From assembly GCA_041686315.1 (NCBI GenBank), contig JAWLEC010000078.1, forward strand, positions 1-14,913: a DNA stretch of 14,913 nucleotides. Direction: 5' to 3'. Origin of the DNA: Sva-07 sp041686315. GTDB lineage: Bacteria > Actinomycetota > Acidimicrobiia > Acidimicrobiales > Ilumatobacteraceae. The position numbers were made by a program, and so were the translations under genes. The notes below the pieces were generated by a model. That model worked only from the letters and a program-made list of their open reading frames with translations, had not been told where the DNA came from and searched no databases. The stretch's first letter is position 1, and every line of letters starts with the position of its first letter. Below are positions 1-6,657 of this stretch, one piece after another.

Positions 1-28
1 CCCGCCGATCGCCTATCGACATCCCGTG

Positions 29-43
29 CGGGGTCGGACCCCG
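29..43. other. Small GC-rich hairpin upstream of smpB
   Basis: CGGGG and CCCCG flank the 5-nt loop TCGGA. It could end the transcript of a gene off the left edge or sit in the smpB leader. There is no T-run after it, so a terminator role is weak. I see nothing else convincing in the first 138 bases. Confidence 0.25.
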
Positions 44-138
44 ATCGTGTTGTCGCCTCTGCAGGGGCTCGCGTGGGTGTCGGTAGGGTGCACGTCCCCG
101 GTGGAACACACGGCGCGACCGGGCATCGGGACGACACC

Positions 139-651
139 ATGGCCAAGGGCAAGAAGACCAAGAAGGACAAGGGCGGCGACGGCACGCAGCTCATCGCGTC
201 CTACAAGCGCGCCTACCGCGACTACGACATCCTCGACACCTACGAAGCGGGCCTGGTGCTCACCGGCAGCGAGGTGAAGAGCCTGCGCGAGGGCAACGCC
301 CAGATCTCCGAGGGCTACGCCCGGGTGCAGCGCGGCGAGATGTGGCTGGACGGCATCCACATCCCGCCGTACACGAACGCCATCGGCTTCGGCGCCCACG
401 ACCCCGACCGAACCCGCAAGCTGCTGCTCAACCGGGCCGAGATCGACAAGCTCGACCAGCGCACCGCACAGGGCGGCCTCACGATCGTGCCGCTGCGCCT
501 GTACTGGAAGGGCGGCCGGGCGAAGATCGAACTCGGCCTCGCGAAGGGTCGCACCAAGGGCGACAAGCGCCAGCACATGGCCGAACGCGACGCCGACCGC
601 GAGATCCAGACGGCGATCAACCTCGCCAACAAGTACGGCCACACCCGCTGA
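139..651 (+). CDS. smpB: SsrA-binding protein SmpB (trans-translation)
   Basis: SmpB is the RNA-binding partner of tmRNA. It carries alanyl-tmRNA to stalled ribosomes, where it mimics the anticodon arm. The 170-residue product is close to the family norm of about 155-165. The diagnostic core is present: YDILDTYEAGLVLTGSEVKS around residues 28-47, then a W-L-D-G-I-H-I-P-P-Y segment near 67-76. The basic C-terminal tail, with KGRTKGDKRQ and AERDADREI, fits the family's decoding-centre tail. I chose the ATG at 139 because MAKGKKTKKDKG is a typical lysine-rich SmpB start. An in-frame GTG at 73 would add 22 residues that do not look like SmpB. Its RNA partner ssrA lies 3.3 kb downstream on the same strand. 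The next gene is convergent, only 51 bases beyond the stop. Confidence 0.97.
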   Translation: MAKGKKTKKDKGGDGTQLIASYKRAYRDYDILDTYEAGLVLTGSEVKSLREGNAQISEGYARVQRGEMWLDGIHIPPYTNAIGFGAHDPDRTRKLLLNRAEIDKLDQRTAQGGLTIVPLRLYWKGGRAKIELGLAKGRTKGDKRQHMAERDADREIQTAINLANKYGHTR

Positions 652-702
652 CCCGTACCGGCACCCCGCCCGCCGACCTCGCCCTCCGAGTGCAGGGCTG
701 GT

Positions 703-1227
703 TCAGTGGCGCTTGACGCCGCCGTACTTCATGCGGGTGTCGCTCATGGAAGCCGGGCGGGCCTCGTCGTCGTTGACCGCAGCGGCCACCACCTCGCCGA
801 CGAACAGCGTGTGCGTTCCGAGGTCGAGCGAGTGCCGCACCTCGCAGTCCATCCATGCGAGCGCCTCGTCGAAGATCGGTGCACCCGTGACGGCGGTGGA
901 GACCGGCCGCCCGTTGAGGGCACTGCCGTCGTCCTCGGCCGGCTTGGAGAACTTCACGAACACCCGCGTGTTCTCCGCATCCCACAGGTTGAGGGTGAAC
1001 ACGCCGCTGCCCGAGATCAGCCGGTGGGTGACCGCGCTGTTGTCGACGCCGATGCCGATCAGCACCGGCTCCATCGACAGCTGGGTGATCCAGCTGGTGG
1101 TCATCCCGTTGCGCTCCCCTTCGTGCACCGAGCCCACGAGGGCCAACGCGTTGGGGATTTTCCACGTCACCTTGTTGAGCAGCTCGTCGGTGGGTGTCTC
1201 GTCAGCAGGTAGGTCGTCGGATGCCAT
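703..1227 (-). CDS. Flavin reductase-like, FMN-binding domain protein
   Basis: This 174-residue protein matches the flavin reductase / DIM6-NTAB split-barrel family. Members bind FMN and reduce it with NAD(P)H, or act as small flavoprotein oxidoreductases. Visible family features are N-G-M-T-T-S-W-I-T-Q near residue 40 (phosphate-binding region), GSGVFTLNLW near 73, HTLFVGEVVAA near 140 and a terminal MKYGG. The same frame stays open upstream for 364 codons, but that part is antisense to the hydrolase gene and has no family resemblance. I therefore start at the ATG at 1227. A candidate promoter supports this: TTTACT, 17 bp, then TACGGT, which ends 6 nt before the ATG. It is divergent from the phosphonate-type operon with a 90-bp gap. 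It might supply reduced flavin to a partner enzyme, but nothing here identifies one. Confidence 0.85.
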   Translation of the reverse strand: MASDDLPADETPTDELLNKVTWKIPNALALVGSVHEGERNGMTTSWITQLSMEPVLIGIGVDNSAVTHRLISGSGVFTLNLWDAENTRVFVKFSKPAEDDGSALNGRPVSTAVTGAPIFDEALAWMDCEVRHSLDLGTHTLFVGEVVAAAVNDDEARPASMSDTRMKYGGVKRH

Positions 1228-1317
1228 GGGTCCACCGTAGGGACGCGGCGACCGGGAGTAAACGCGTGACACTCGTCGGCACCGATCCTCGTCGACGCCA
1301 CGGCCTACGATCCGCCC
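1228..1317. promoter_or_regulatory. Divergent promoter region between flavin reductase and phosphonate-type operon
   Basis: Minus strand: TTTACT (1262-1257) and TACGGT (1239-1234) are separated by 17 bp, and the ATG at 1227 follows after 6 nt. Plus strand: TACGAT (1306-1311) is followed after 6 nt by the GTG at 1318, but I see no good -35. Both arrangements would give leaderless or near-leaderless mRNAs, which are common in Actinobacteria. No clear operator palindrome was found. Confidence 0.5.
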
Positions 1318-2436
1318 GTGACCCCCGGACAACGGCGAGCGGTGATGGTGATCATCGACGCGATGCCACACCGCCACGTCGGTCCCGACCTCACGCCGCA
1401 TCTCTGGCGTCAGGCCATCACCGGGAGCTGGGCGCCGACGGGCGGACGGTCGCTGCCCGTGTCGGTCACCTACGCCAATCATGCCGCGCTCGTCACGGGA
1501 GCCCATCCGCGGGACACCGGCATCCACGGCAACCACGTATGGAGCTCCGATCGCGGCTGGATCCCGGCGCCGAAGGAAGGCCCGCGGGCACCCACACTCT
1601 TCGACGACGTGGCGGCAGCCAGTGGCTCGTCGGCGTTCGTGGTGGGCGACCACAAGCTGGTCCACCAGATGGGCGGCACCACGGCCGACCACTGCTGGCC
1701 GCCCGACGGCTGGATCCCCGACGGCACCGAACGCTGCGAGTTCGGCTACGTCGCCGACGACGGCGTGCTCGCCGCGCTCGACGACGCGGACCGCGCCGGC
1801 GGCCTCGACGCCGACCTCGTGGTGGTGCACCTCAACCAGCCCGACACCACGTCGCACCTGTACGGGCCCGACTCGCCCGAGGCCCTCGAGCAGTACCGCG
1901 CCACCGACGCCGCCTACGGCCAGGTGATCGACCGCCTCGCCGACGGCTGGAACCGCACGCTGGTGGTCACCGTCTCCGATCACGACCAGGAAACCATCAC
2001 CGACCTCGAACCGGTCGAGCTCGCAGCCGCACTGGCCGACCTGGACGGCGTCGACGTCGCCGACGAGGGCACGGCGGCGCTCGTCCACGTGGCGACGGAC
2101 GCCGGCGGGTCTCGCGGCGACACCGTGATCGATCGCGTCCGGTCGGTTCCCGGCGTGGAGGGCATCGAGCGACTGCCCGACCGCACCGCTCACACCGGCG
2201 CTGTGTGGATGGCGTGGACCGAACCCGGCCGATCGTTCGGCGCGACGCCCATCCCGATCCACGGACAGCACGGCAGCCCACGCTGCCGCACCCAACTCGC
2301 GATCGTGTCGGGCGGCCACCCCGAGGTGAGCCCGCTCGCCACCCGGGTCGCCGACACCGTGCCGTCCGTGCTCGACTGGGCACCGATGATCCGCTCCTGG
2401 CTCGCCCCGACGCCACGGCGGCAGGACGCGTCGTGA
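1318..2436 (+). CDS. Alkaline phosphatase superfamily (NPP-type) hydrolase, first gene of phosphonate-type operon
   Basis: This 372-residue protein belongs to the type I phosphodiesterase/nucleotide pyrophosphatase branch of the alkaline phosphatase superfamily. These are two-metal enzymes that hydrolyse phosphate or phosphonate esters, or in phosphonoacetate hydrolase the C-P bond. The metal and nucleophile residues can be placed in order: D14 (VIIDAM), nucleophile T51 in VTYANHAALVTG followed by HPRDTGIHGN, D176 and H180 in QPDTTSHLYGP, D221-H222 in VSDHDQ, and H318 in HGQHGS. There is no signal peptide, so it is probably cytoplasmic. The start is GTG 1318, 6 nt after a TACGAT box. Its stop overlaps the next start (GTGA at 2433-2436), so it is translationally coupled to the PhyH dioxygenase and then to the PhnZ-type oxygenase. 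I infer a role in phosphonate or phosphonate-ester turnover. The substrate cannot be read from sequence. Confidence 0.85.
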   Translation: MTPGQRRAVMVIIDAMPHRHVGPDLTPHLWRQAITGSWAPTGGRSLPVSVTYANHAALVTGAHPRDTGIHGNHVWSSDRGWIPAPKEGPRAPTLFDDVAAASGSSAFVVGDHKLVHQMGGTTADHCWPPDGWIPDGTERCEFGYVADDGVLAALDDADRAGGLDADLVVVHLNQPDTTSHLYGPDSPEALEQYRATDAAYGQVIDRLADGWNRTLVVTVSDHDQETITDLEPVELAAALADLDGVDVADEGTAALVHVATDAGGSRGDTVIDRVRSVPGVEGIERLPDRTAHTGAVWMAWTEPGRSFGATPIPIHGQHGSPRCRTQLAIVSGGHPEVSPLATRVADTVPSVLDWAPMIRSWLAPTPRRQDAS

Positions 2437-3221
2437 GCGTGCTCGGCGCCGATCAGATCGCGGCGTTCCGTCGCGACGGCTGGCTCGCCCTCACCGCCGC
2501 CGTGCCTGCCGACGAACTGGCCGTGATTCGACACGGGGTGGAGCAGCTGGAGCAGTCGGCCCACGACGGCGACGGCCTCGAACTCCACCACTTCGAACAG
2601 ACCGACAGCGGGCCGGCGCTGGCGCGCAGTGAAGACTTCGTGCCGCACCGGCCGACGCTGGCGGCGTTCGTGTGCGACGGTCTGATCGCCGAGGCGCTGG
2701 CCGACCTCTTCGGCGAACCGGCGCTGCTGTTCAAGGAGAAGATCAACTACAAGCACCCCGGCGGCGGCGGCTTCGCTCCGCACCAGGACGCCACCGCCTA
2801 CCGCTTCGTCGACCACCACATCTCGTGCATGGCGCCGCTCGACCCGTCGACCGTGGCCAGCGGCTGCCTCCACGTCGCACCCGGCTACGCAGAGGGCCAA
2901 CTGCCCACCGACGACCGCGGTCGGATCCGCCACGACACGGCGGCCTCGCTCGACTGGCGCCCGGTGGAACTCCAGCCGGGCGACCTGCTGTTGTTCGACT
3001 CGTACACGCCGCACTTCAGCGACACCAACACCACCGACCGGCCGAGGCGGGCGATGTACCTCACCTACAACGCGGCGTCAGCCGGCGACCATCGAGCCCG
3101 CTACTACGCCGACAAGCGCGCCGAGTTCCAGCGGCGGGGCGCTGCGTTCGACGGCGAGCGGGTGCGGATCAGCATCAGCGACGACTTCCTCGGCCGACCC
3201 GTCGTGGGAGGCCCGTCGTGA
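2433..3221 (+). CDS. phnY: PhyH-family Fe(II)/2-oxoglutarate dioxygenase, PhnY-like
   Basis: This 262-residue protein is of the phytanoyl-CoA dioxygenase (PhyH) family. The Fe(II) triad is clear: H117 and D119 in FAPHQDATAYRF, and distal H194 in SYTPHFSDTN. R205/R206 in RPRRAMYLTY should bind 2-oxoglutarate. PhnY in the 2-aminoethylphosphonate pathway is a PhyH protein that hydroxylates the carbon next to phosphorus. The next gene encodes the matching PhnZ-type oxygenase, which makes PhnY the best functional guess; related pairs use other phosphonates. The start is GTG 2433, overlapping the upstream stop by the GTGA tetranucleotide. The same overlap links it to the downstream gene at 3218-3221. 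The symbol rests on operon context plus family, so the substrate remains open. Confidence 0.8.
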   Translation: MSVLGADQIAAFRRDGWLALTAAVPADELAVIRHGVEQLEQSAHDGDGLELHHFEQTDSGPALARSEDFVPHRPTLAAFVCDGLIAEALADLFGEPALLFKEKINYKHPGGGGFAPHQDATAYRFVDHHISCMAPLDPSTVASGCLHVAPGYAEGQLPTDDRGRIRHDTAASLDWRPVELQPGDLLLFDSYTPHFSDTNTTDRPRRAMYLTYNAASAGDHRARYYADKRAEFQRRGAAFDGERVRISISDDFLGRPVVGGPS

Positions 3222-3850
3222 CGTCGCCGCACACCGCACTCGGTCCCCTCGTCGCGCTCTACCGCTCCCCTGCCGCGCAGCGCCTCTACGACGAGGCCGT
3301 CACCGAGCTCCACCACGCACTGCAGTGCGCATCCCTGGCGCACTCGGCAGGCGCCCCGCCCGCCCTCGTCGCTGCGGCACTGCTCCACGACGTGGGCCAC
3401 CTGGTGCTCGACGACAACGTGTCGCTCGACGAGCAGCTCACGGCCGACGCCGGCCACGACCGCGCCGGCGCCGACCTCCTCGCCCGCTGGTTCGGGCCCG
3501 ACGTCACCGAGCCCGTGGCGCTGCACGTGGAGGCCAAGCGCTATCTCTGTGCCGTCGACGCCGGCTACCACGGCCGGCTCTCACCGGCGTCGGTGCGCAG
3601 CCTCACACTGCAGGGCGGCCCGATGGACACCGACGAGTGCGCCACCTTCGAGGCACACCCCCACCACGAGGCTGCGGTGGCGTTGCGACGATGGGACGAC
3701 GCCGCCAAGACCGCCGGCCTCGACGTCGCCCCGCTCGACACCTACACCGGCCTGCTCGTGGACCTGCTCGTGGCCGACACCACCGACGACACCGCCCGAG
3801 AATCTGCCCGGGTCACCACCGAGGACCGGAACAACACCGAGCCGGAGTAG
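3218..3850 (+). CDS. phnZ: HD-domain mixed-valent diiron oxygenase, PhnZ-like
   Basis: PhnZ cleaves the C-P bond of an alpha-hydroxyphosphonate with O2, releasing phosphate. This 210-residue protein aligns by eye, with at most one-residue offsets, to the PhnZ ligands I recall (H34, H58, D59, H80, H104, D161). Here they are H33 (ELHHALQCA), H57-D58 (ALLHDVGHL), H80 (AGHDRAGADLL), H103 (ALHVEAKRYL) and D161 (RRWDDAAK). The phosphonate-binding residues K107 and R158 are also present, and Y24/E26 match the substrate-lid Tyr/Glu of the YxxE region with one residue fewer between them. Ordinary HD phosphohydrolases lack this lysine-containing set. The start is GTG 3218, overlapping the upstream stop. 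It ends the operon 60 bp before ssrA. The last 25 or so residues are acidic and probably disordered. Confidence 0.85.
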   Translation: MTSPHTALGPLVALYRSPAAQRLYDEAVTELHHALQCASLAHSAGAPPALVAAALLHDVGHLVLDDNVSLDEQLTADAGHDRAGADLLARWFGPDVTEPVALHVEAKRYLCAVDAGYHGRLSPASVRSLTLQGGPMDTDECATFEAHPHHEAAVALRRWDDAAKTAGLDVAPLDTYTGLLVDLLVADTTDDTARESARVTTEDRNNTEPE

Positions 3851-3910
3851 GTTGTACTCCCTGCCGGATACGGATCATCCCGACGCCGGTTGGAATTACA
3901 TATCGATCAC

Positions 3911-4292
3911 GGGGCTGACTGGTTTCGACGTCAGTAACGCTGTTCGAGTTTGCGACCCGAGTTGCTCAGACTCGCTAAACGGGGCAACCACAAGAATTGC
4001 CGAAGAGCAGTTCACTCTCACCGCCTGATTCTCAGGTGAGTGAAGAGTCATCGTGAGCAGAAATGTCGCACGGGGCCACTCCATCACAGCCCGGCAACAG
4101 AAGTGAGGGATGACTGCGGGAAAGACCGCTGACGGCGAGAAAGACCGCTGACATTCCGGAAAGACGGAGCGTGGTCCGCCTCGAGCGGACAGCCGACCCG
4201 TCGGTGTCACAGCGTCAGTGGCAATACCGGGAATGGTCGTAGCAGGTTCGATCACCGGCTGATGGACGGGGGTTCGATTCCCCCCAGCTCCA
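3911..4292 (+). ncRNA. ssrA: Transfer-messenger RNA (tmRNA)
   Basis: tmRNA rescues stalled ribosomes by acting as both tRNA-Ala and a short mRNA. The 5' end, GGGGCTGACTGGTTTCGACG, is the classic tmRNA start. GGGGCTG (3911-3917) pairs with CAGCTCC (4285-4291), with one G-U, leaving A4292 as discriminator; CCA is not encoded. The T-arm is GGGGG-TTCGATT-CCCCC (4268-4284). A PK1 stem lies at 3958-3974 (CGAGT/ACTCG). The tag frame starts at 3984. Around its end, TTCA and CTCACC pair with GGTGAG and TGAA (4011-4044), putting the stop in the helix 5 loop. Three hairpins with a shared GAAAGA-type loop (about 4115-4168) fit the downstream pseudoknots. The 382-nt length is normal. An AT-rich TTACATAT at 3896-3903 may be the -10 region. 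The 3' end is the attachment site of an island. Confidence 0.96.
3984..4028 (+). other. tmRNA proteolysis-tag reading frame
   Basis: Reading from the GCA at 3984 gives the 14-residue tag ATTRIAEEQFTLTA and a TGA stop. The hydrophobic C-terminal end and the stop's position in the helix 5 loop identify the frame. The last three residues are LTA rather than the usual LAA seen by ClpXP, and the stop is TGA rather than the more familiar TAA. Confidence 0.85.
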
Positions 4293-4294
4293 CG
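4268..4294 (+). repeat. Attachment site copy 1 (inside ssrA 3' end)
   Basis: This 27-bp segment runs from the T-stem 5' strand through the acceptor strand and ends CTCCACG. It is repeated without mismatch at 6989-7015. tmRNA 3' ends are well-known targets of tyrosine-recombinase islands and phages. This copy completes the functional ssrA. Confidence 0.9.
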
Positions 4295-4470
4295 ACGAGG
4301 GATTCGTAGAATTGCGGGTGTCCCATTCGTAGAAATCGACTTCTGGGCGACGGTGGCGCAGCCCGTCTGCGCAGAGTCGGGGCGATGACGGGCCGTGGGA
4401 AGTGCCAGTAGCGGCGCCGGGTTCTTCCTTGGTGTACAACGCCCGGCCGTGACGGTAGCGCGGGGTCCAG

Positions 4471-4526
4471 GGTGATGTCATTTCACCATGTTGACATCAC
4501 CGTGTTCCCTCGGTACGGTTCTGACC
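4471..4526 (+). promoter_or_regulatory. Promoter and operator of the RHH-Fic operon
   Basis: TTGACA (4491-4496), a 17-bp spacer and TACGGT (4514-4519) form a near-consensus sigma-A promoter ending 7 nt before the ATG at 4527, so the mRNA is probably leaderless. Perfect 10-bp inverted arms GGTGATGTCA (4471-4480) and TGACATCACC (4492-4501), 11 bp apart, overlap the -35. This is a natural site for autorepression by the antitoxin. Confidence 0.75.
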
Positions 4527-4892
4527 ATGACAGCTCCATCCGCCTTCCCGCTCCGGCTTCGTGACGAGCGGCTGCGCAGCTTGGTTCGTGAGCTGGCAGA
4601 CAGGGAGCACATCAGTCAGAACGAGTTCATCGAGATCGCGATCCAACACGAGGTGGTGGTCCGTGGCGCGTTGGTTGCAGGCGAGCTCGCATCCGCGGCC
4701 CGTCGTCTGGGACAGCTGACCGACCAGCAGGCGACTGCCCTTGTGGACCGCAGCATCGAGGCGTTCGTCGAGGGTGAGGCCGCACGGGATCCGCTGCAAG
4801 CAACGGCACTCCACACGGGCGAAGTGTCGACGTCGGGAACGGAGTTCGATCGTCTCGGGGTGCTTGCCGCGTTCGATGCCGGTCGACGGTAG
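4527..4892 (+). CDS. Ribbon-helix-helix-like antitoxin paired with Fic
   Basis: This 121-residue protein has an N-terminal segment, PLRLRDERLRSLVRELADR then SQNEFIEIAIQHEV (about residues 8-41), with the strand-helix-helix pattern of Arc/MetJ-type DNA-binding proteins. The remainder is helical and acidic, as expected of a toxin-binding tail, and is not a family I can name. The ATG at 4527 sits 7 nt after a strong -10 box, so I prefer it to the upstream in-frame ATG at 4488, which lies before the promoter. The Fic gene begins 3 nt after this stop. A SIEAFVEGE segment near residues 75-83 loosely recalls the Fic inhibitory helix (S/T)xxxE(G/N), but the spacing is wrong, so I do not claim it. I infer that it represses its own operon and neutralises Fic. 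Confidence 0.65.
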   Translation: MTAPSAFPLRLRDERLRSLVRELADREHISQNEFIEIAIQHEVVVRGALVAGELASAARRLGQLTDQQATALVDRSIEAFVEGEAARDPLQATALHTGEVSTSGTEFDRLGVLAAFDAGRR

Positions 4893-4894
4893 GT

Positions 4895-5548
4895 GTGCCA
4901 GGACCACCGTGGAACGACGACGATCCCGCCGACTTTGCGGTGATCGGAGCCAACACCGCCGGGTTGATCGCTGATCTACGGTCGACGGCCGATGCAAGGT
5001 CGGTCCCGACGCTCGGAGACGTCCTTGGCTGGCATGCGCGGCTGTACGCAGGGTGCACGCTTCCCGTCGAGGAGTACGCAGGCCATCTCCGAGGCGACCC
5101 TGCAGTCCAAGATCTCCTCGGCTACGAAGTGTGCGTCGGCCCGAAACAGGGTGTGCGGTCGAGCGACGTCAGCGCCGCCGTCACGACGTTCTTGAACCAG
5201 GTCGAGGCTGCCGTGGCCACGCTCGATGCAGCACTGCCTGTCGGGGTGCGCCCGGCGAACGTGGACGAGTTGCAGGCAGTTGTCAACTTGACTGCCGCGA
5301 TCCACGGTGAGTGGGTTCGGATCCACCCGTTCGCCAACGGCAACGGACGCACGGCCCGCGTCTGGGCGGCGTGGGTTGCGCTTCGCTACGGGCTTCCAAT
5401 CTTCGTCACGGTGAAGCCGCGATCGAACGACGCGGCCTACGCCCAGGCAGCCTTTGCCTCGATGGGGTCCCCGCCCGACTTCACCGGCGACCACTCGGTA
5501 GCAGCCAACGTGTTCAGCCACCTCCTCAGCCTCACCCTCATGCCCTGA
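4895..5548 (+). CDS. Fic-family protein (probable AMP-transferase toxin)
   Basis: Fic enzymes transfer AMP (or other NMP) from a nucleotide to a hydroxyl of a target protein. The 217-residue protein has the complete active-site motif HPFANGNGRTAR (residues 144-155), matching HxFx(D/N)GNGRxxR with catalytic H144. The G-N-G-R form predicts AMPylation rather than the Doc-type kinase activity, which has NK in place of NG. The upstream LGDVLGWHARLYAG segment (about 41-54) resembles the Fic-domain entry helix. No (S/T)xxxE(G/N) inhibitory helix is evident in the protein, so control probably comes from the RHH-like partner encoded 2 nt upstream. The start GTG at 4895 sets that spacing; no strong ribosome site is visible, consistent with coupling. 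It lies inside the ssrA island. Confidence 0.88.
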   Translation: MPGPPWNDDDPADFAVIGANTAGLIADLRSTADARSVPTLGDVLGWHARLYAGCTLPVEEYAGHLRGDPAVQDLLGYEVCVGPKQGVRSSDVSAAVTTFLNQVEAAVATLDAALPVGVRPANVDELQAVVNLTAAIHGEWVRIHPFANGNGRTARVWAAWVALRYGLPIFVTVKPRSNDAAYAQAAFASMGSPPDFTGDHSVAANVFSHLLSLTLMP

Positions 5549-6033
5549 CAGCGCCCGCAGCGAGGGCCAGCGGCGACACCCAGCGTTGGCGCGCCACCAC
5601 GCCGGAACGCGTGTGAACGAACTGCAGCGGAACGTGTGACGGGTCCGTTGCTCTGCCCCCGGCACAACCTCGCTGACCTGCGGTGCGAGATACACCCAGC
5701 CTGAATCAAACGAGTCCACGCGGGTCAGTGCGAACTCGACTCGGCCTCCGGCACCGGCACAACCAGAGCCAGATGCACTCGATTCATGCCGCCGGACGAG
5801 CGTCGATCCACCAACGCAGTCTCGCACGTACTGCGCCGTGGCCAGCCTGAGCGCTCACGCGACCGCTCCACCTCGGCGCTTCCCGATGCCGGCGGGCCCG
5901 GACGTCACACAGGACACCAGCGCGAGCCCTCGCCTCTTCAGCCATCCCCGGGATGATCTTGCGTGCGGCGTGGGCCGCGATGCTCGGCGCCGAGCGTGCA
6001 CGTGACGTCGTCGTCGTTCGATGACTCCCGGGC
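5549..6033. other. Gene-free stretch inside the island
   Basis: There is no ORF here with recognisable family features on either strand; the long minus-strand frames are arginine/serine-rich shadows. Near its left end, GGAACGCGTGTGAACG and GGAACGTGTGACG form an imperfect repeat about 30 nt apart (5602-5642). This may be decayed mobile DNA where an integrase once lay, but no transposase or recombinase motif survives. Confidence 0.4.
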
Positions 6034-6067
6034 TTGTCAGTCGGGACGGTGGCGTAAGCTCGCACAC
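6034..6067 (+). promoter_or_regulatory. Candidate promoter of the DUF433-DUF5615 operon
   Basis: TTGTCA (6034-6039) is followed by TAAGCT (6055-6060) after a short 15-bp spacer. TAAGCT ends 7 nt before the ATG at 6068. The short spacer makes the -35 doubtful, but the -10 placement repeats that of other genes in the window. Confidence 0.45.
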
Positions 6068-6298
6068 ATGGAGTTCGATCGGATTTCTGTTGACCATCGT
6101 GTGATGGGCGGCGTGCCGTGCGTGGCCGGAACACGAATCCCCGTTGCGACGGTCGTCTCGCTCGTGGCGGAGGGTTCGACTGCAGCCGAGATCGTCGAGC
6201 AGTATCCGCAACTTGCTCTCGACGACGTTCGTGCAGCGTTGGAGTACGCGGCAGCCACGGTCCTCGAGCGCGAGCTCCCGTTGCGCGCTGGGGCGTGA
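6068..6298 (+). CDS. DUF433 antitoxin
   Basis: This 76-residue protein has the DUF433 (COG2442) signature GGVPCVAGTRIPV at residues 14-26, followed by a helical segment (TAAEIVEQYPQLALDDVRAAL) with a winged-helix-like pattern. DUF433 proteins are predicted antitoxins next to PIN-like DUF5615 nucleases, and that partner overlaps the stop here (GTGA, 6295-6298). I chose the ATG at 6068 because it lies 7 nt after a TAAGCT box and MEFDRI is a normal family start; the frame is open further upstream without family resemblance. It probably represses its own promoter. It is the second toxin-antitoxin pair in the island. Confidence 0.88.
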   Translation: MEFDRISVDHRVMGGVPCVAGTRIPVATVVSLVAEGSTAAEIVEQYPQLALDDVRAALEYAAATVLERELPLRAGA

Positions 6299-6657
6299 AG
6301 TTCCTCATCGACGAGTGTCTGCGCCCTGTGATCGCCGCGGGTCTCGCTGCGGCTGGGCACGACGCCGAGCATGTTGGCGACGTCGATCTCTTGGGCGCCA
6401 CCGATGACGAGGTCATGGCGTTCGCCGTCACTGAGGAACGCGTCGTGGTGTCGGCCGATACCGACTTCGGTGAGTTGCTCGCGGTCGGTGGGTCGTCGAT
6501 GCCCAGCGTGATCTTGTTGCGTCGACGCCATGATCCCGACGATCAGGTCCAGGCCATCCTCGGCGTACTCCCCGACGTGTCAGACGATCTCATCGCCGGT
6601 GCTGTGGTGGTGATCGTCAAGGACCGGCTACGCGTTCGTCGACTTCCTATCCGCTAG
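6295..6657 (+). CDS. DUF5615 PIN-like ribonuclease toxin
   Basis: This 120-residue protein begins MKFLIDECL, the DUF5615 (COG4634) start that places the first acidic residues (D6, E7) of a PIN-like active site. A second acidic cluster, SADTDFGEL (D55, D57), follows at the expected spacing. The family is predicted to be an RNase toxin. The length is typical, and the gene looks intact. The start is GTG 6295, overlapping the DUF433 stop, so the two genes are translationally coupled. The real target RNA is unknown. Confidence 0.87.
   Translation: MKFLIDECLRPVIAAGLAAAGHDAEHVGDVDLLGATDDEVMAFAVTEERVVVSADTDFGELLAVGGSSMPSVILLRRRHDPDDQVQAILGVLPDVSDDLIAGAVVVIVKDRLRVRRLPIR

Noticed and set aside
1228..2319. 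Minus-strand open extension upstream of the flavin reductase
   Set aside because: It is open only because of high GC. It is antisense to the NPP hydrolase with intact catalytic motifs and has no family resemblance.
1194..2432. Plus-strand open extension upstream of the PhyH gene
   Set aside because: Arginine/histidine-rich shadow of the NPP hydrolase; the PhyH family start is at GTG 2433.
4356..4372. GCGCA/TGCGC hairpin just inside the island
   Set aside because: 5-bp stem, no T-run, and an overlapping alternative GACGG/CCGTC pairing; too weak to call a terminator.
4215..4481. Minus-strand frame containing SWGESNPRPSAGDRT
   Set aside because: This is antisense to the tmRNA 3' end; GESNPRP-type peptides are a well-known artefact of translating the T-arm and acceptor strand backwards.
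5784..6431. Minus-strand frame opposite DUF433-DUF5615
   Set aside because: No family resemblance, and composition typical of an antisense shadow.
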